Below are positions 16,895 to 26,376 of a DNA stretch of 64,000 nucleotides, piece by piece. Each line of letters starts with the position of its first letter. Position 1 is the stretch's first letter. The notes beneath the pieces were generated by a model, which saw only the letters and a program-made list of their open reading frames with translations, was not told the origin of the DNA and ran no database searches. The translations under genes and the position numbers were made by a program. Origin of the DNA: Mucilaginibacter rubeus (GTDB lineage Bacteria > Bacteroidota > Bacteroidia > Sphingobacteriales > Sphingobacteriaceae); NCBI RefSeq assembly GCF_014643835.1, contig NZ_BMKD01000010.1:82479-146478 (forward strand), in the 5' to 3' direction.

Positions 16895-19789
16895 TTAAAG
16901 CTCGATGAGAAACTCGGTGAGATTCTTGTCATGCTCCAGATTTAGCTTTTTACGCAGCCGGTAACGACGAATTTCGACACCCCGCAATGAAATATTGAGC
17001 AGCGATGCCATCTCCTTACTGCTCATATTCATGCGCAGGTAAGCGCATAATTTAAGGTCATTGGGTACAAGGTCCGGATGACCGGCTTTTAATTTTTTAA
17101 AGAAATTTTCGTGCGCTTCATTAAAACTGGTTTCAAATATGTTCCAGTCACGCTCATCGCTCATACCTTCATCAATCACTTTCTGGATGCGGCGCAATTG
17201 TTCGTCGGCCAGCTTTTTACCATCTTCTCCTTTGAGGTGAGTTAGCTCGTCGCTTATCTTTTGCAGCAGCTCGTTTTTGTAAACTATGTTCATGGCCGAA
17301 TTTGCGAGTTCACGGCTTTTACTGGCCAGGTCGGCTTGCAGCTGCTCGTTCTTTATATTGATGATGTGCTGCTCATTGGCTATAGCTTCCTGCTTCAAAA
17401 ATTCTTCCTTCTCTTTCTGCAGCTTTTGTTGAATCTGCTGCTGATGTTTTTTCAATTTAAGCCCGTAGTAATACCTGATCACATAAAATAGCAATACAGC
17501 CAGCAACACATAAAACACCAGCGCTATTTTTCCGGCATACCATGGCGGCAATACCGTAAAAGTTATTGTTGAAACAGCAGATTGGTACTGATCATTCACC
17601 TTAGCCCTCACCTTAAAACTATAGGTACCCTGGTTAAGGTTGGTAAACTCTTTTTGGCTTTGCGGCGTCCATTCGCTCCATTGATGCGAATAACCTTCCA
17701 GATAATACTGAAACCTTATTTTGGCTTGCGTATAGTAAGGCAAAGAATAGCTTATGCGGATGTTGTTTTCGGCGTAAGGAACCTCAATATTGTTACTCTG
17801 TTCTGCTGCTTCAGTTATCAACGATACCTTATCGGTAACATTCTCTATCCTCCTGATCAAAACATCAGGTATTTTGATCCTATTGGGCAGTTGGGCATCT
17901 GCATCGTTTAATATCACAAACCCGTCATCAACACTTATCAAATAGGTTGAGTTGTTGATACGGTTAATGGTTTCATAATGCTGTACCATCTGTCCGTTCA
18001 GGATAGAAAACCTGTTGGTATCGATGGTTAGCTTCCCGGTAACAGACATATCGGCCAAACCAACCCTGCCCTGGTTAATGAACCAGTATTTTTTACCTAT
18101 AGCCTTAATGATCTTACTTGAGGTGGCAAATGTGCCCAGTTTGCTGTTAAGCTGCTGATATTTATAAAACCTGTCGGTAATATCGTCATACATATAAAAA
18201 CCCAAATCTGACGAGAAAACCGTGCGGCTATCGAGATCAAATACATTAATGTTGTAACTACCCGGCAAACCATGTTTTTGGTCGTAATAAACGTGCGATA
18301 CCACAGTGCGCTGATCGGCGCTTAAAGTGAGTTTATAAATACCCTTATAAGCGTGGCTTACCCAAATTTGACCTTTGGCATCACGTTCAACATAGCGTGA
18401 AGGTTCACTGAAACCGGCTAATTTATAGCTGAATTGCCAATTGCCCGCGGCATCTTTCCGGTAGATCACCAAGCCGGTATAAGTGCCCTGCATGAGCATA
18501 TCGGGGGCCATTTTCTTAATAGTCCATCCGCCCGTCACATCCGAGATCTTTTTTATGGAAGCTCCGTTTACCTGGTAAGTTCCGTCGTTATGGCCGCAAA
18601 GCAACCTGTTATCCTGTAAGGACAAATCCCACACCTGCCCCTGCGAGCCGGGGATCAGCTTAAAATCAAAGGTTTGAAATGGGCTGTTATGGCTATCAGG
18701 CAGCCAATCGCTGTAAAACAAGCCCTGGTTAGTGCCGAGATAGATCTTTTTATCAAAAATGATGCTGGAATAGACCGTACCGAATTTGCCCGTTTTGTCG
18801 AAATAAAAATACAAAGGCGAGTTAACCTCAATTCTATCGATACCATTATCAAGTCCTGCCCAAAGGTTTTGGCTGGCATCGGTATAAAGGCTTAATACGG
18901 TATTGTTTTGCATACCGCTGGCTTTATTGATATGCTGCACTACACGACCGGCAGTATCAACTATCACAATACCATTAAGAATGGTACCATAGGCGAAATA
19001 CTTATCGGCGATGGCCGCGCCGTTATTCAGCTGGTAGGTTTTTAAAAAATCATTTGCCTGGCTCACCCATGGCTTAACTGTTTTACCATCGTAGATAAAT
19101 AAACCATTTTTTGCCGTACCAATGAGATATTTACCCTGTTGAAATGGCAAAATAGATAACACACCACTTGCGCCTAAAATACTGCTGCCTTCAATATATT
19201 CAAGCTTTAAACCTTTAAGCTCAAAAAGCCCTTTTGTTAATTGCTCTACAAAAAAGCGGCTACCACATTTAAAAAGGAACAAATACGGCTCATGTGTTTT
19301 TACCACTTCAATTTTACCAGCCGAATAAATATAGATAGCCCCGAATGATTGGAAAAGCACCCTGTTGTTATCGCAATATATTTTCCAGATCTCTTCGGTT
19401 ACCGGTAAAAAGTTTTTCGGTACCAGGTTAACGAGTGAGGTGTATTTTAAAATGCCCTTACCATCGTTATGCCAGTAGCCAAACTCACCGTATCCGCCGG
19501 CATACACCCTGCCCTTGCCATCAGCACTAACTGAGCGTACAATTAAACCATTAGGCATGTGGTACTGCTGCCAGTATTTACCATCAAAGGTGAGCAGGCC
19601 TTCGGCATTACCAAAGTACATGATATCGTGCTCATCGCGCGTTACCGACCAGTTTTGGTTACCAAACTGGTAAAGCGCCTTGGTATAATTTTGCACATAC
19701 GGAACACCTACGCTCTTAATATCTACCGACCAGGCCGGCCAAACCGATATAAAAGCAAGAACGATAATAATACACAAGGTTTTACGCAT
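16895..19789 (-). CDS. Periplasmic propeller / Y_Y_Y / LuxR-type transcription regulator
   Basis: A 964-residue one-protein sensor. After a signal or anchor segment (about 1-22) comes a two-component-regulator-type beta-propeller of about 640 residues, with repeats such as NLWAGLDNGIDRIEV. Next is a Y_Y_Y-like domain (about 680-745; YYLEGYSHQWSEWTP) and one membrane helix (ALVFYVLLAVLLFYVI, about 755-775). A coiled coil rich in Gln, Lys and Glu follows. The C-terminal LuxR-type helix-turn-helix is at about 903-964 (MSSKEMASLLNISLRGVEIRRYRLRKKL). No histidine-kinase or receiver domain is present, so it is not a classical HTCS. It is encoded just ahead of susC (250-base gap) and probably activates it when its propeller senses the sugar. 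Confidence 0.9.
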   Translation of the reverse strand: MRKTLCIIIVLAFISVWPAWSVDIKSVGVPYVQNYTKALYQFGNQNWSVTRDEHDIMYFGNAEGLLTFDGKYWQQYHMPNGLIVRSVSADGKGRVYAGGYGEFGYWHNDGKGILKYTSLVNLVPKNFLPVTEEIWKIYCDNNRVLFQSFGAIYIYSAGKIEVVKTHEPYLFLFKCGSRFFVEQLTKGLFELKGLKLEYIEGSSILGASGVLSILPFQQGKYLIGTAKNGLFIYDGKTVKPWVSQANDFLKTYQLNNGAAIADKYFAYGTILNGIVIVDTAGRVVQHINKASGMQNNTVLSLYTDASQNLWAGLDNGIDRIEVNSPLYFYFDKTGKFGTVYSSIIFDKKIYLGTNQGLFYSDWLPDSHNSPFQTFDFKLIPGSQGQVWDLSLQDNRLLCGHNDGTYQVNGASIKKISDVTGGWTIKKMAPDMLMQGTYTGLVIYRKDAAGNWQFSYKLAGFSEPSRYVERDAKGQIWVSHAYKGIYKLTLSADQRTVVSHVYYDQKHGLPGSYNINVFDLDSRTVFSSDLGFYMYDDITDRFYKYQQLNSKLGTFATSSKIIKAIGKKYWFINQGRVGLADMSVTGKLTIDTNRFSILNGQMVQHYETINRINNSTYLISVDDGFVILNDADAQLPNRIKIPDVLIRRIENVTDKVSLITEAAEQSNNIEVPYAENNIRISYSLPYYTQAKIRFQYYLEGYSHQWSEWTPQSQKEFTNLNQGTYSFKVRAKVNDQYQSAVSTITFTVLPPWYAGKIALVFYVLLAVLLFYVIRYYYGLKLKKHQQQIQQKLQKEKEEFLKQEAIANEQHIINIKNEQLQADLASKSRELANSAMNIVYKNELLQKISDELTHLKGEDGKKLADEQLRRIQKVIDEGMSDERDWNIFETSFNEAHENFFKKLKAGHPDLVPNDLKLCAYLRMNMSSKEMASLLNISLRGVEIRRYRLRKKLNLEHDKNLTEFLIEL

Positions 19790-19833
19790 AGGATGTAGCG
19801 GCTCAATTTGCTAAAGTAGTGTTTGTACCCGAC

Positions 19834-19867
19834 AAAATAAAAAAGCCTACCCTTGAGGATAAGCCTT
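19834..19867 (-). terminator. Intrinsic terminator after trhO
   Basis: On the minus strand a 10-pair stem (with three G-U pairs) formed by 19857-19866 and 19843-19852 is followed by TTTTTTATTTTG. It sits 25 bases past the trhO stop and ahead of the PUL regulator. Confidence 0.6.
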
Positions 19868-19891
19868 ATATAATTAATTGTGCCACAGCTG

Positions 19892-20848
19892 TTATGCTAT
19901 TGGCTGCAGTTTGTTTTTACTCACATTTACCGGTTGAGGTACTTTTACATAATACCCGGTACCATCATAAACCCGTTTACGCGGATGCTCTTTACAAGCA
20001 TCGCTGCAGCAGCCGTCCATAGCGGTTCCGCATTCATCGCACTGGGTAAAATGCTCGTTGCACTCGGGATTGGCGCAATTGATCATTTTTGGTGTGGTTT
20101 TGCCGCAATTTAAACAGGTTGAAATAACAACCGGGTTCACGGTGTTTACATCAACCGAAAGGCGGTTATCAAATACATAGCATTTGCCCTCAAAATCCTC
20201 GCCGCCGGCTTCTTTACCATATTTAATGATGCCGCCATGCAACTGGTACACTTCGGGGAAACCTTCGTGCAACAATAAGGCCGATGCTTTTTCGCATTTG
20301 ATGCCGCCGGTGCAATAAGTCAGGATCTTTTTATCCTTATATTGCGCCAGCTCATTGATCATTGCCGGAAAATCACGGAAGTTTTCAATATCAAGGGTTA
20401 CCGCATTTTTGAACTTGCCTAACGAGTGTTCATAGTTTGAGCGCACATCCAAAACAACAACATCGTCCCTGTCTTTCATAGCCAAAAACTCTTTTGGCTC
20501 CAGGTGTTTGCCGGTTTTTTGTTTAGGGTCGATGACATTAGGGTCACGGAGACCTGAGTGTACAATTTCTGACTTATAACGCACATGCATTTTTACAAAG
20601 GAAGGCGTATCTACTTCATCAATTTTAAAGTCGATACCGGCAAAACGCTCGTCGGCGTGTACAGTATCCATATAAGTTTTACATGCCTCAACAGTACCCG
20701 AAACAGTACCGTTAAGCCCTTCATCGGCCACAATAATGCGCCCGGTTAAACCTAAGCTTTTGCAAAATTTTAAATGATCGGCAGCAAATTGCTCCGCATT
20801 AGCTATTGTCGAATAACAATAGTATAGTAGGGTATTATACATTTTCAT
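19892..20848 (-). CDS. trhO: tRNA uridine(34) hydroxylase (rhodanese-like)
   Basis: Catalyses the oxygen-dependent hydroxylation of U34 in some tRNAs. The frame is open to 20893, but MKMYNTLLYYCYSTIAN at ATG 20848 (or 20842) is the normal opening for this family. It has an N-terminal UPF0176 domain (IVADEGLNGTVSGTVEACKTYM) and a rhodanese domain with the active loop CTGGIKCEKAS. The Cys-rich tail (CLNCGKTTPKMINCANPEC and CDECGTAMDGCC) probably binds zinc. Length is 318 residues from the chosen start. It lies between repeats and is probably monocistronic. Confidence 0.92.
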   Translation of the reverse strand: MKMYNTLLYYCYSTIANAEQFAADHLKFCKSLGLTGRIIVADEGLNGTVSGTVEACKTYMDTVHADERFAGIDFKIDEVDTPSFVKMHVRYKSEIVHSGLRDPNVIDPKQKTGKHLEPKEFLAMKDRDDVVVLDVRSNYEHSLGKFKNAVTLDIENFRDFPAMINELAQYKDKKILTYCTGGIKCEKASALLLHEGFPEVYQLHGGIIKYGKEAGGEDFEGKCYVFDNRLSVDVNTVNPVVISTCLNCGKTTPKMINCANPECNEHFTQCDECGTAMDGCCSDACKEHPRKRVYDGTGYYVKVPQPVNVSKNKLQPIA

Positions 20849-20904
20849 AAAATCATTGATACTGCTGCAAACAGTGTTAAATGAGCGGCGCAAAGATACG
20901 AACT

Positions 20905-21015
20905 TTGTTCGTAGTCCGAAAGTCTGAAGTCAGAAAGTCCGTAAGTAAGAAGTCAACCATTAAATCAAGAGCAAAAACTTTCGGACTTAAGCGGACTTTC
21001 CGACTTCCGGACTCC
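20905..21015. repeat. AGTCCGAAAGTC-type palindromic repeat
   Basis: GTCCGAAAGTCTGAAGTCAG, AAAGTCCGTAAGT and, after about 35 bases, ACTTTCGGACTTAAGCGGAC and TTTCCGACTTCCGGACT form a long imperfect inverted repeat. Its sister is at 6006-6077. It lies between the trhO start and the DUF5686 stop. Confidence 0.6.
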
Positions 21016-21016
21016 C

Positions 21017-23497
21017 CTACCTTATCCCGTAAAAGATCCTGAAGCCCTGGATGTATTTTTTATCGCCGGCGTAGGAGATACCATAGTCAACACGGAAAAT
21101 TAGGCGCTGTACGCCTACGTAAAACTCGCGGTAATTGCGGTTATTTTTCGTGGTGAGGTAGTTGGCACCGATAATTTCTTCAAGCTTCCACTTTCTTAAC
21201 AGCGGGATATGATTAAATAGTGAACCTGCAAAGTTATGTTGGTAATGCGCCTCTAAAAACGCACCGTTGGTACTATAGGTATAAAAAGGCAGGAAGTGGA
21301 AACTACCTACATAGGTAGGATCAAAAGTGGTACCCTGATTACCTAAAAAGTGGTTATAATCCATGTAGTACAGGTTGTTGTTATTGAAAAAGCCTCCGCC
21401 CGATACTTTAAATGATGAATAGCCCGAAAGACCGACACGGATATGGTCCTGCGAAAGATCGACAGAGGCAAAATCGTAATCTACATCCGAGCCGATGATA
21501 TTTTTAAACCCTTTACGGTAGTTTACCGTTAAGGTTGGATATTTTGACGGCAGGTTAAACTTGCCGGTGGGCCGGGTTTCGTACCGCTGATCAAAAGTAA
21601 AAGTAGCCGACGCGTTAAATACAAGCGCCTGATTGTCAGGAAACAAAAAGGAATGGTCATCAGCCGGAGTACCCGGCGGAGCTAATGGATTATTTGATGT
21701 AAACTGGCGATCTTTAATATCCTTTATCTTGCTAAAAGACGTATTGTAAAGCTGCGAACGACTTGAATACGACAAACCTCCTTTTAAAAACACGCCGTTT
21801 AACACTTCGCGCTGATAGCCGAAATCGCCATAATGGCTTCGGTAATATTTAACATAGTTATTTTCGCTCAGAAGCGTACTCAGCGTGTTGAAATATAACG
21901 AACGCGTGCCTACATTGTTAAGATCAAGCACATCGCTGCCAAAATCAGCATAAAACTTAGCGTTATGGAAAGGATCGTTCTTATACTCAAAACCTATGTT
22001 GGCGCTGAAGATTTTGTTAGAGAAACCATAACGCAAGGCGGGTGTAATTGTCAATGAATGAAAATCATCAATGGTACGGATATAGCTTACCTTTGCATTA
22101 ATGCCAAAGCCCTCAACCGTGTTGTAATAAAAGGTTTGTATAAACGGAAAAATATACAATGAATCCCTGTTGCTTTTATTGCTGGCAGCATAACCAAAAA
22201 TCAGGTAGCCAGGATAGTTGATATGATTTTTATGATGCTGAAGCGAATCCAGATAAGTATCCGTCTTTTTATATTCTTCAAAGGCATCCTTTTTTTTGTA
22301 ATCACGATCCTCAAAAGCAGTTAAGGGTATGGGCCTCGCATCGGCCCAGTAGCCCGGCTTTTTACTATTAGCTACCGTATCAATTTTCAGGATCTCACCG
22401 GTAAAAAAGTTATCAGGAAATGTCGGGTTGATTTTATAGTTATTATAAACAGCCGCATAATATCCGCCAAATTTAAATCCGAAGACGGCCCCTTTAAAAC
22501 TGTATTGGGTTGATGCAGGCATCCATACGCTATCGGTTATGGCTACGTATTGCTGCCTGATCTTTAATGTATCAACCAGATTGAGGTTGCTCGTTTTATT
22601 TTCAACAAACAGGTCAACGCTGTAAATGCGCCAGTCGCCGTCAACAATATAAATATCGCCCTGAAAATACTGACCATGCCCGCGTTTCGGAATCACCTGG
22701 ATTTTGTGGATGGTATGGCCATTTTCAACTGAGGTTCCAAGCAATTTGTAATTATAAAACCTGGGACCATATGAAGCAACCGGAGAAACAAAGCCACGGG
22801 TAGCTAACCCGTTTATAGTAAATACATTCTGGTAAAAATTAGCCTGTAGATCAGATGCCTTTTTGTAGCCAAATGCTGTATTCTGGCCAGCCATCCGGTT
22901 GGCGATAGTAATCTCCCGTACCTTGTTTGGTTTTTGAAAATTGTATTCAGATATTGATTCGGACTGGTAGAGTATCCCCCTACCGTTTGTATCCAAATCG
23001 AGCGTTTTCCTTACCTCCTGGCCCAACAATGATTTAGGTACGCTCAGTAATTTTTGTACACCTTTGATATAAACAGCACAGGAGTATGAAGTGGCCTCCT
23101 CAATATAGTATTTGCGCTTTTTCAGCACTTGCTTCATGATGGTATCGGCAGCATCCCGGTTTTTACGATAGGTTTCGGCTACCCTGTTGGTGGCAAATAC
23201 TTCATCGGCCATTTGTACATTATGTTCCTGATCCTGATCTGTTATGGTGACCTGCTCTATCTTTTCAGTATATCCAACATAGCGATATATGACATTATAG
23301 GTACCGGGAGCAAGTTTAAACTGGTAAATTCCGTTTTCGTTGGCGGTAGTACCATAGGTGGAATTACGGATATAAATAGAAACAAAAGGAATGGCCTGTC
23401 CATCCTTATCGGTTATTTTTCCTGTCAAAAGCGATTGCTGCGCGGAGGCCGTTATTACGCTTAAAGCAATGGCCAATAGTAGTATATATTTTCTCAT
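21017..23497 (-). CDS. DUF5686 and carboxypeptidase-regulatory-like outer membrane protein
   Basis: An 826-residue predicted outer-membrane protein. Signal peptide (to SAQQ), then a carboxypeptidase-regulatory-like domain (SLLTGKITDKDGQAIPFVSIYI, ANENGIYQFKL). The rest is the DUF5686 region and a C-terminal beta barrel ending FRIFYGIR. The family is very common in Bacteroidota and usually of unknown role; it is near TonB-type transporters in its architecture but has no plug. The nearest neighbour is trhO after a repeat, so no function is suggested by context. Confidence 0.85.
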   Translation of the reverse strand: MRKYILLLAIALSVITASAQQSLLTGKITDKDGQAIPFVSIYIRNSTYGTTANENGIYQFKLAPGTYNVIYRYVGYTEKIEQVTITDQDQEHNVQMADEVFATNRVAETYRKNRDAADTIMKQVLKKRKYYIEEATSYSCAVYIKGVQKLLSVPKSLLGQEVRKTLDLDTNGRGILYQSESISEYNFQKPNKVREITIANRMAGQNTAFGYKKASDLQANFYQNVFTINGLATRGFVSPVASYGPRFYNYKLLGTSVENGHTIHKIQVIPKRGHGQYFQGDIYIVDGDWRIYSVDLFVENKTSNLNLVDTLKIRQQYVAITDSVWMPASTQYSFKGAVFGFKFGGYYAAVYNNYKINPTFPDNFFTGEILKIDTVANSKKPGYWADARPIPLTAFEDRDYKKKDAFEEYKKTDTYLDSLQHHKNHINYPGYLIFGYAASNKSNRDSLYIFPFIQTFYYNTVEGFGINAKVSYIRTIDDFHSLTITPALRYGFSNKIFSANIGFEYKNDPFHNAKFYADFGSDVLDLNNVGTRSLYFNTLSTLLSENNYVKYYRSHYGDFGYQREVLNGVFLKGGLSYSSRSQLYNTSFSKIKDIKDRQFTSNNPLAPPGTPADDHSFLFPDNQALVFNASATFTFDQRYETRPTGKFNLPSKYPTLTVNYRKGFKNIIGSDVDYDFASVDLSQDHIRVGLSGYSSFKVSGGGFFNNNNLYYMDYNHFLGNQGTTFDPTYVGSFHFLPFYTYSTNGAFLEAHYQHNFAGSLFNHIPLLRKWKLEEIIGANYLTTKNNRNYREFYVGVQRLIFRVDYGISYAGDKKYIQGFRIFYGIR

Positions 23498-23597
23498 ATG
23501 TTACTTATGCGTAATACTTTAGAGCTTAAAAATGTTTTATTATCTACTTAATAATTATTTAAGGTTTAATAAACCTTATCAAATGCCCGCGAATGCT

Positions 23598-23605
23598 TAA
23601 TTTTG
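23598..23605 (+). promoter_or_regulatory. Bacteroidota -7 box for kbl
   Basis: TAATTTTG fits TAnnTTTG, 22 bases ahead of ATG 23628. Transcription would start near 23612. No clear -33 TTTG is present. Confidence 0.45.
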
Positions 23606-23627
23606 CCCTCTTTAAAACACGCATGCT

Positions 23628-24818
23628 ATGTACAACACACTAAAGCCGGTTTTGCAACAGGAGTTAACCGAAATTGAAAATGCCGGGTTATACAAAAAGG
23701 AACGGATCATCACTTCGCCCCAGGGCGCAGATATTACTGTTCAGGGCGGTGCCGAAGTAATTAACTTTTGCGCCAATAACTACCTCGGCCTATCGGGTAA
23801 TGCCAAAGTGGTACAGGCCGCCAAAGATGCCATGGATACGCATGGTTACGGTTTATCGTCTGTACGGTTTATATGTGGTACACAGGACATACACAAAGAG
23901 CTTGAAAAAAAGATAGCTGAATTTTTGGGCACTGAAGATACCATACTTTACGCTGCGGCTTTTGATGCCAACGGCGGCGTGTTTGAACCTTTATTTAACG
24001 ATCAGGACGCTATTATATCTGACGAACTGAACCATGCTTCGATCATTGACGGTGTGCGCCTTTGCAAGGCCCAGCGCTACCGTTACAGGCACGATGATAT
24101 GGCCGACCTGGAAGAAAAATTAAAAGCTACGCAGGAACTGCGTCATCGAATCATCGTTACCGATGGCGCTTTCAGCATGGACGGCACCATTGCCCAGTTA
24201 GATAAGATCTGCGACCTGGCCGATAAATACAACGCGCTGATCATGATCGATGAGAGCCATTGTTCGGGCTTTATGGGCAAAAATGGCCGCGGTACGCATG
24301 AACATCATAATGTGATGGGAAGGATTGATATCATCACCGGTACATTAGGTAAAGCTTTGGGTGGCGCATCGGGTGGTTTTACATCTGGTCGTAAAGAAAT
24401 TATTGATATGCTACGCCAGCGCTCACGCCCGTATTTGTTCTCAAATACTTTGGCACCAGCAATTACCGGTGCTTCAATTGCGGTACTGGATATGTTAAAC
24501 GAAACCACAGAGCTTCGCGACAAACTGGAAAGCAATACGCAATACTTCCGTCAAAAAATGACCGAAGCTGGTTTTGACATTAAACCCGGCGTGCATCCTA
24601 TAGTCCCGGTTATGTTATATGATGCCAAGCTGGCCCAGGAGTTTGCTGCAAAAATGCTTGACGAAGGTATTTATGTAATAGGCTTTTACTATCCGGTAGT
24701 ACCGCAAGGTAAAGCAAGGATCAGGGTACAGATCTCGGCAGCGCATGATATGCACCATTTGGATAAAGCTATTGCAGCGTTTACTAAGGTGGGTAAGGAA
24801 CTGGGAGTGCTTAAATAG
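23628..24818 (+). CDS. kbl: Glycine C-acetyltransferase (2-amino-3-ketobutyrate CoA ligase)
   Basis: PLP enzyme that splits 2-amino-3-ketobutyrate with CoA into glycine and acetyl-CoA. The 396 residues are the normal length. Motifs: [12 protein letters not shown] (48-58), [38 protein letters not shown] (207-223, Asp208 and His211 near the cofactor), and the PLP lysine Lys242 in [14 protein letters not shown]. It pairs functionally with tdh at 6131, but the two genes are 17 kb apart. It is followed by pheS on the same strand with its own -7 box between. Confidence 0.95.
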   Translation: MYNTLKPVLQQELTEIENAGLYKKERIITSPQGADITVQGGAEVINFCANNYLGLSGNAKVVQAAKDAMDTHGYGLSSVRFICGTQDIHKELEKKIAEFLGTEDTILYAAAFDANGGVFEPLFNDQDAIISDELNHASIIDGVRLCKAQRYRYRHDDMADLEEKLKATQELRHRIIVTDGAFSMDGTIAQLDKICDLADKYNALIMIDESHCSGFMGKNGRGTHEHHNVMGRIDIITGTLGKALGGASGGFTSGRKEIIDMLRQRSRPYLFSNTLAPAITGASIAVLDMLNETTELRDKLESNTQYFRQKMTEAGFDIKPGVHPIVPVMLYDAKLAQEFAAKMLDEGIYVIGFYYPVVPQGKARIRVQISAAHDMHHLDKAIAAFTKVGKELGVLK

Positions 24819-24821
24819 TCG

Positions 24822-24829
24822 TATATTTG
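24822..24829 (+). promoter_or_regulatory. Bacteroidota -7 box for pheS
   Basis: TATATTTG matches TAnnTTTG; it lies just past the kbl stop and about 100 bases before ATG 24932. The long leader could hold control elements, but I found no obvious hairpin or Phe-rich leader peptide. Confidence 0.4.
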
Positions 24830-24931
24830 CTGCCCTGCGCACAAATATCAATCTATAACAGCTATCTCCTTAGCCACCAATAATCAGGGAGCAGAGATAA
24901 CAACAAAAAGAATTACAAACAATACATTATA

Positions 24932-25966
24932 ATGCAAGCTCAGATAGACCAATATACCGCCGAGATCAATGCTTTTTCGCCAGCTAATGCTGATGAACTG
25001 GAGGCGTTCCGTATTAAATTTTTAGGCACCAAGGGTATTATTAAAGACCTTTTTGAGCAGTTTAAAAGCGTTAGTCCGGAAGAGAAACGCACTTTCGGAA
25101 AGGTACTTAACGAGTTTAAACAACTGGCCGAGGCTAAGTATAACGAGCTGAAGGAAAACATTGGCACAGGCACGCAAAGCATAGGCAATGATCTTGACCT
25201 TACTTTACCCGGCGATGGCTTTACTGTTGGCTCACGCCATCCGTTGTCATTGGTGCGTAACGAGATCATCGATATCTTTAAGCGCTTAGGCTTCGTTGTT
25301 GCCGAAGGTCCGGAAATTGAAGATGACTGGCATAATTTCTCGGCCCTGAACTTCCCCGAAGAGCACCCGGCACGTGACATGCAGGATACCTTCTTTATTA
25401 AAAAGAATAATGGTAAAGATGATATTGCGCTGCGTACCCACACCTCATCGGTACAGGTACGGATGATGGAAGCCGGCAAACCACCGTTCCGTGCAATTAT
25501 GCCGGGCAGGGTTTATCGTAACGAGGCTATTTCGGCCCGCGCGCATTGCTTTTTCCACCAGGTTGAAGGTTTGTATGTTGATGAGAATGTATCTTTCTCT
25601 GATCTGAAACAAACCCTTTACCACTTTGTGCAGGAGCTTTATGGCGAAGGTACAAGGGTACGTTTCCGTCCGTCATACTTCCCGTTCACCGAGCCATCAG
25701 CCGAGATGGATATTTCGTGTACCATTTGCGGCGGTGCCGGTTGTAACATGTGTAAACACAGTGGCTGGGTGGAAATTTTAGGCTGCGGTATGGTTGATCC
25801 TAACGTTTTGGAAAACTGCGGTATCGACAGTAAAAAATATACAGGCTTTGCCTTTGGTATGGGTATGGAGCGTATCGCCAACTTAAAATATGTAATCCGC
25901 GACCTGCGCCTGTTTTCAGAAAACGATGTACGTTTCCTTAAACAGTTCCAAACTGAAATGTTATGA
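24932..25966 (+). CDS. pheS: Phenylalanyl-tRNA synthetase alpha subunit
   Basis: Catalytic subunit that charges tRNA-Phe. The 344-residue length is normal for the bacterial alpha subunit. The N-terminal coiled-coil (about 1-85) includes RIKFLGTKGIIKDLF. The class II core has the motif 2 region FRAIMPGRVYRNEAISARAH with HCFFHQVEGLYVDE, FRPSYFPFTEPSAEMDI, and motif 3 GFAFGMGMERIANLKY. The stop overlaps the next gene start (ATGA), so the two are coupled. No pheT is present in the window. Confidence 0.96.
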   Translation: MQAQIDQYTAEINAFSPANADELEAFRIKFLGTKGIIKDLFEQFKSVSPEEKRTFGKVLNEFKQLAEAKYNELKENIGTGTQSIGNDLDLTLPGDGFTVGSRHPLSLVRNEIIDIFKRLGFVVAEGPEIEDDWHNFSALNFPEEHPARDMQDTFFIKKNNGKDDIALRTHTSSVQVRMMEAGKPPFRAIMPGRVYRNEAISARAHCFFHQVEGLYVDENVSFSDLKQTLYHFVQELYGEGTRVRFRPSYFPFTEPSAEMDISCTICGGAGCNMCKHSGWVEILGCGMVDPNVLENCGIDSKKYTGFAFGMGMERIANLKYVIRDLRLFSENDVRFLKQFQTEML

Positions 25967-26376
25967 GGAAACTCACTATAATATTATTGGTAGTTATCGG
26001 TTGCTTTTCGTGCGGAAAAGCAACCGATAATGTACCGAGTGTACCTGTTAATTTCCAGGCCGCATTGGGCACACCGGCATTGAGCCCCCTTAACGTTGCG
26101 GGCGGCGCGGTGGCCGTTAATGGTTATGGTGTGTCCGGATTGATCATTTACCGTAAAGTGAACGGCACTTATGCGGCCTACGACCGGTGTAGCAGCTATC
26201 AGCCCGAAAAAAAATGCGCCGTAACAATTGACAATACAGGCTTTACGGTAACCGATCCCTGCAGCGGTTCAAAGTTTAGCCTTGAAGATGGCACACCGGT
26301 AAAAGCCCCGGCCACAAAGGCATTAAGAACCTATAGGGTAGCTGTTACCCAGTTTGAAATTCAAGTAACTAATTAA
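25963..26376 (+). CDS. Rieske-fold-like lipoprotein without normal cluster ligands
   Basis: A 137-residue protein with a lipoprotein signal (VIGCFSCGKA, lipid Cys14 or Cys17). The body matches the Rieske fold used in many Bacteroidota membrane proteins (AYDRCSSYQPEKKCAVTID and DPCSGSKFSLEDG). Canonical Rieske proteins have Cys-x-His and Cys-x-x-His. Here only Cys76, Cys85 and Cys100 remain, both histidines are absent, and the CPCHG element is DPCSG. It therefore probably does not hold a normal 2Fe-2S cluster. It overlaps pheS by four bases and the TetR gene begins at its stop. Confidence 0.75.
   Translation: MRKLTIILLVVIGCFSCGKATDNVPSVPVNFQAALGTPALSPLNVAGGAVAVNGYGVSGLIIYRKVNGTYAAYDRCSSYQPEKKCAVTIDNTGFTVTDPCSGSKFSLEDGTPVKAPATKALRTYRVAVTQFEIQVTN

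Noticed and set aside
16895-19789. Hybrid two-component system (HTCS)
   Set aside because: The propeller and Y_Y_Y-like domains suggested it, but no histidine-kinase or receiver domain exists; the tail is a LuxR-type helix-turn-helix.
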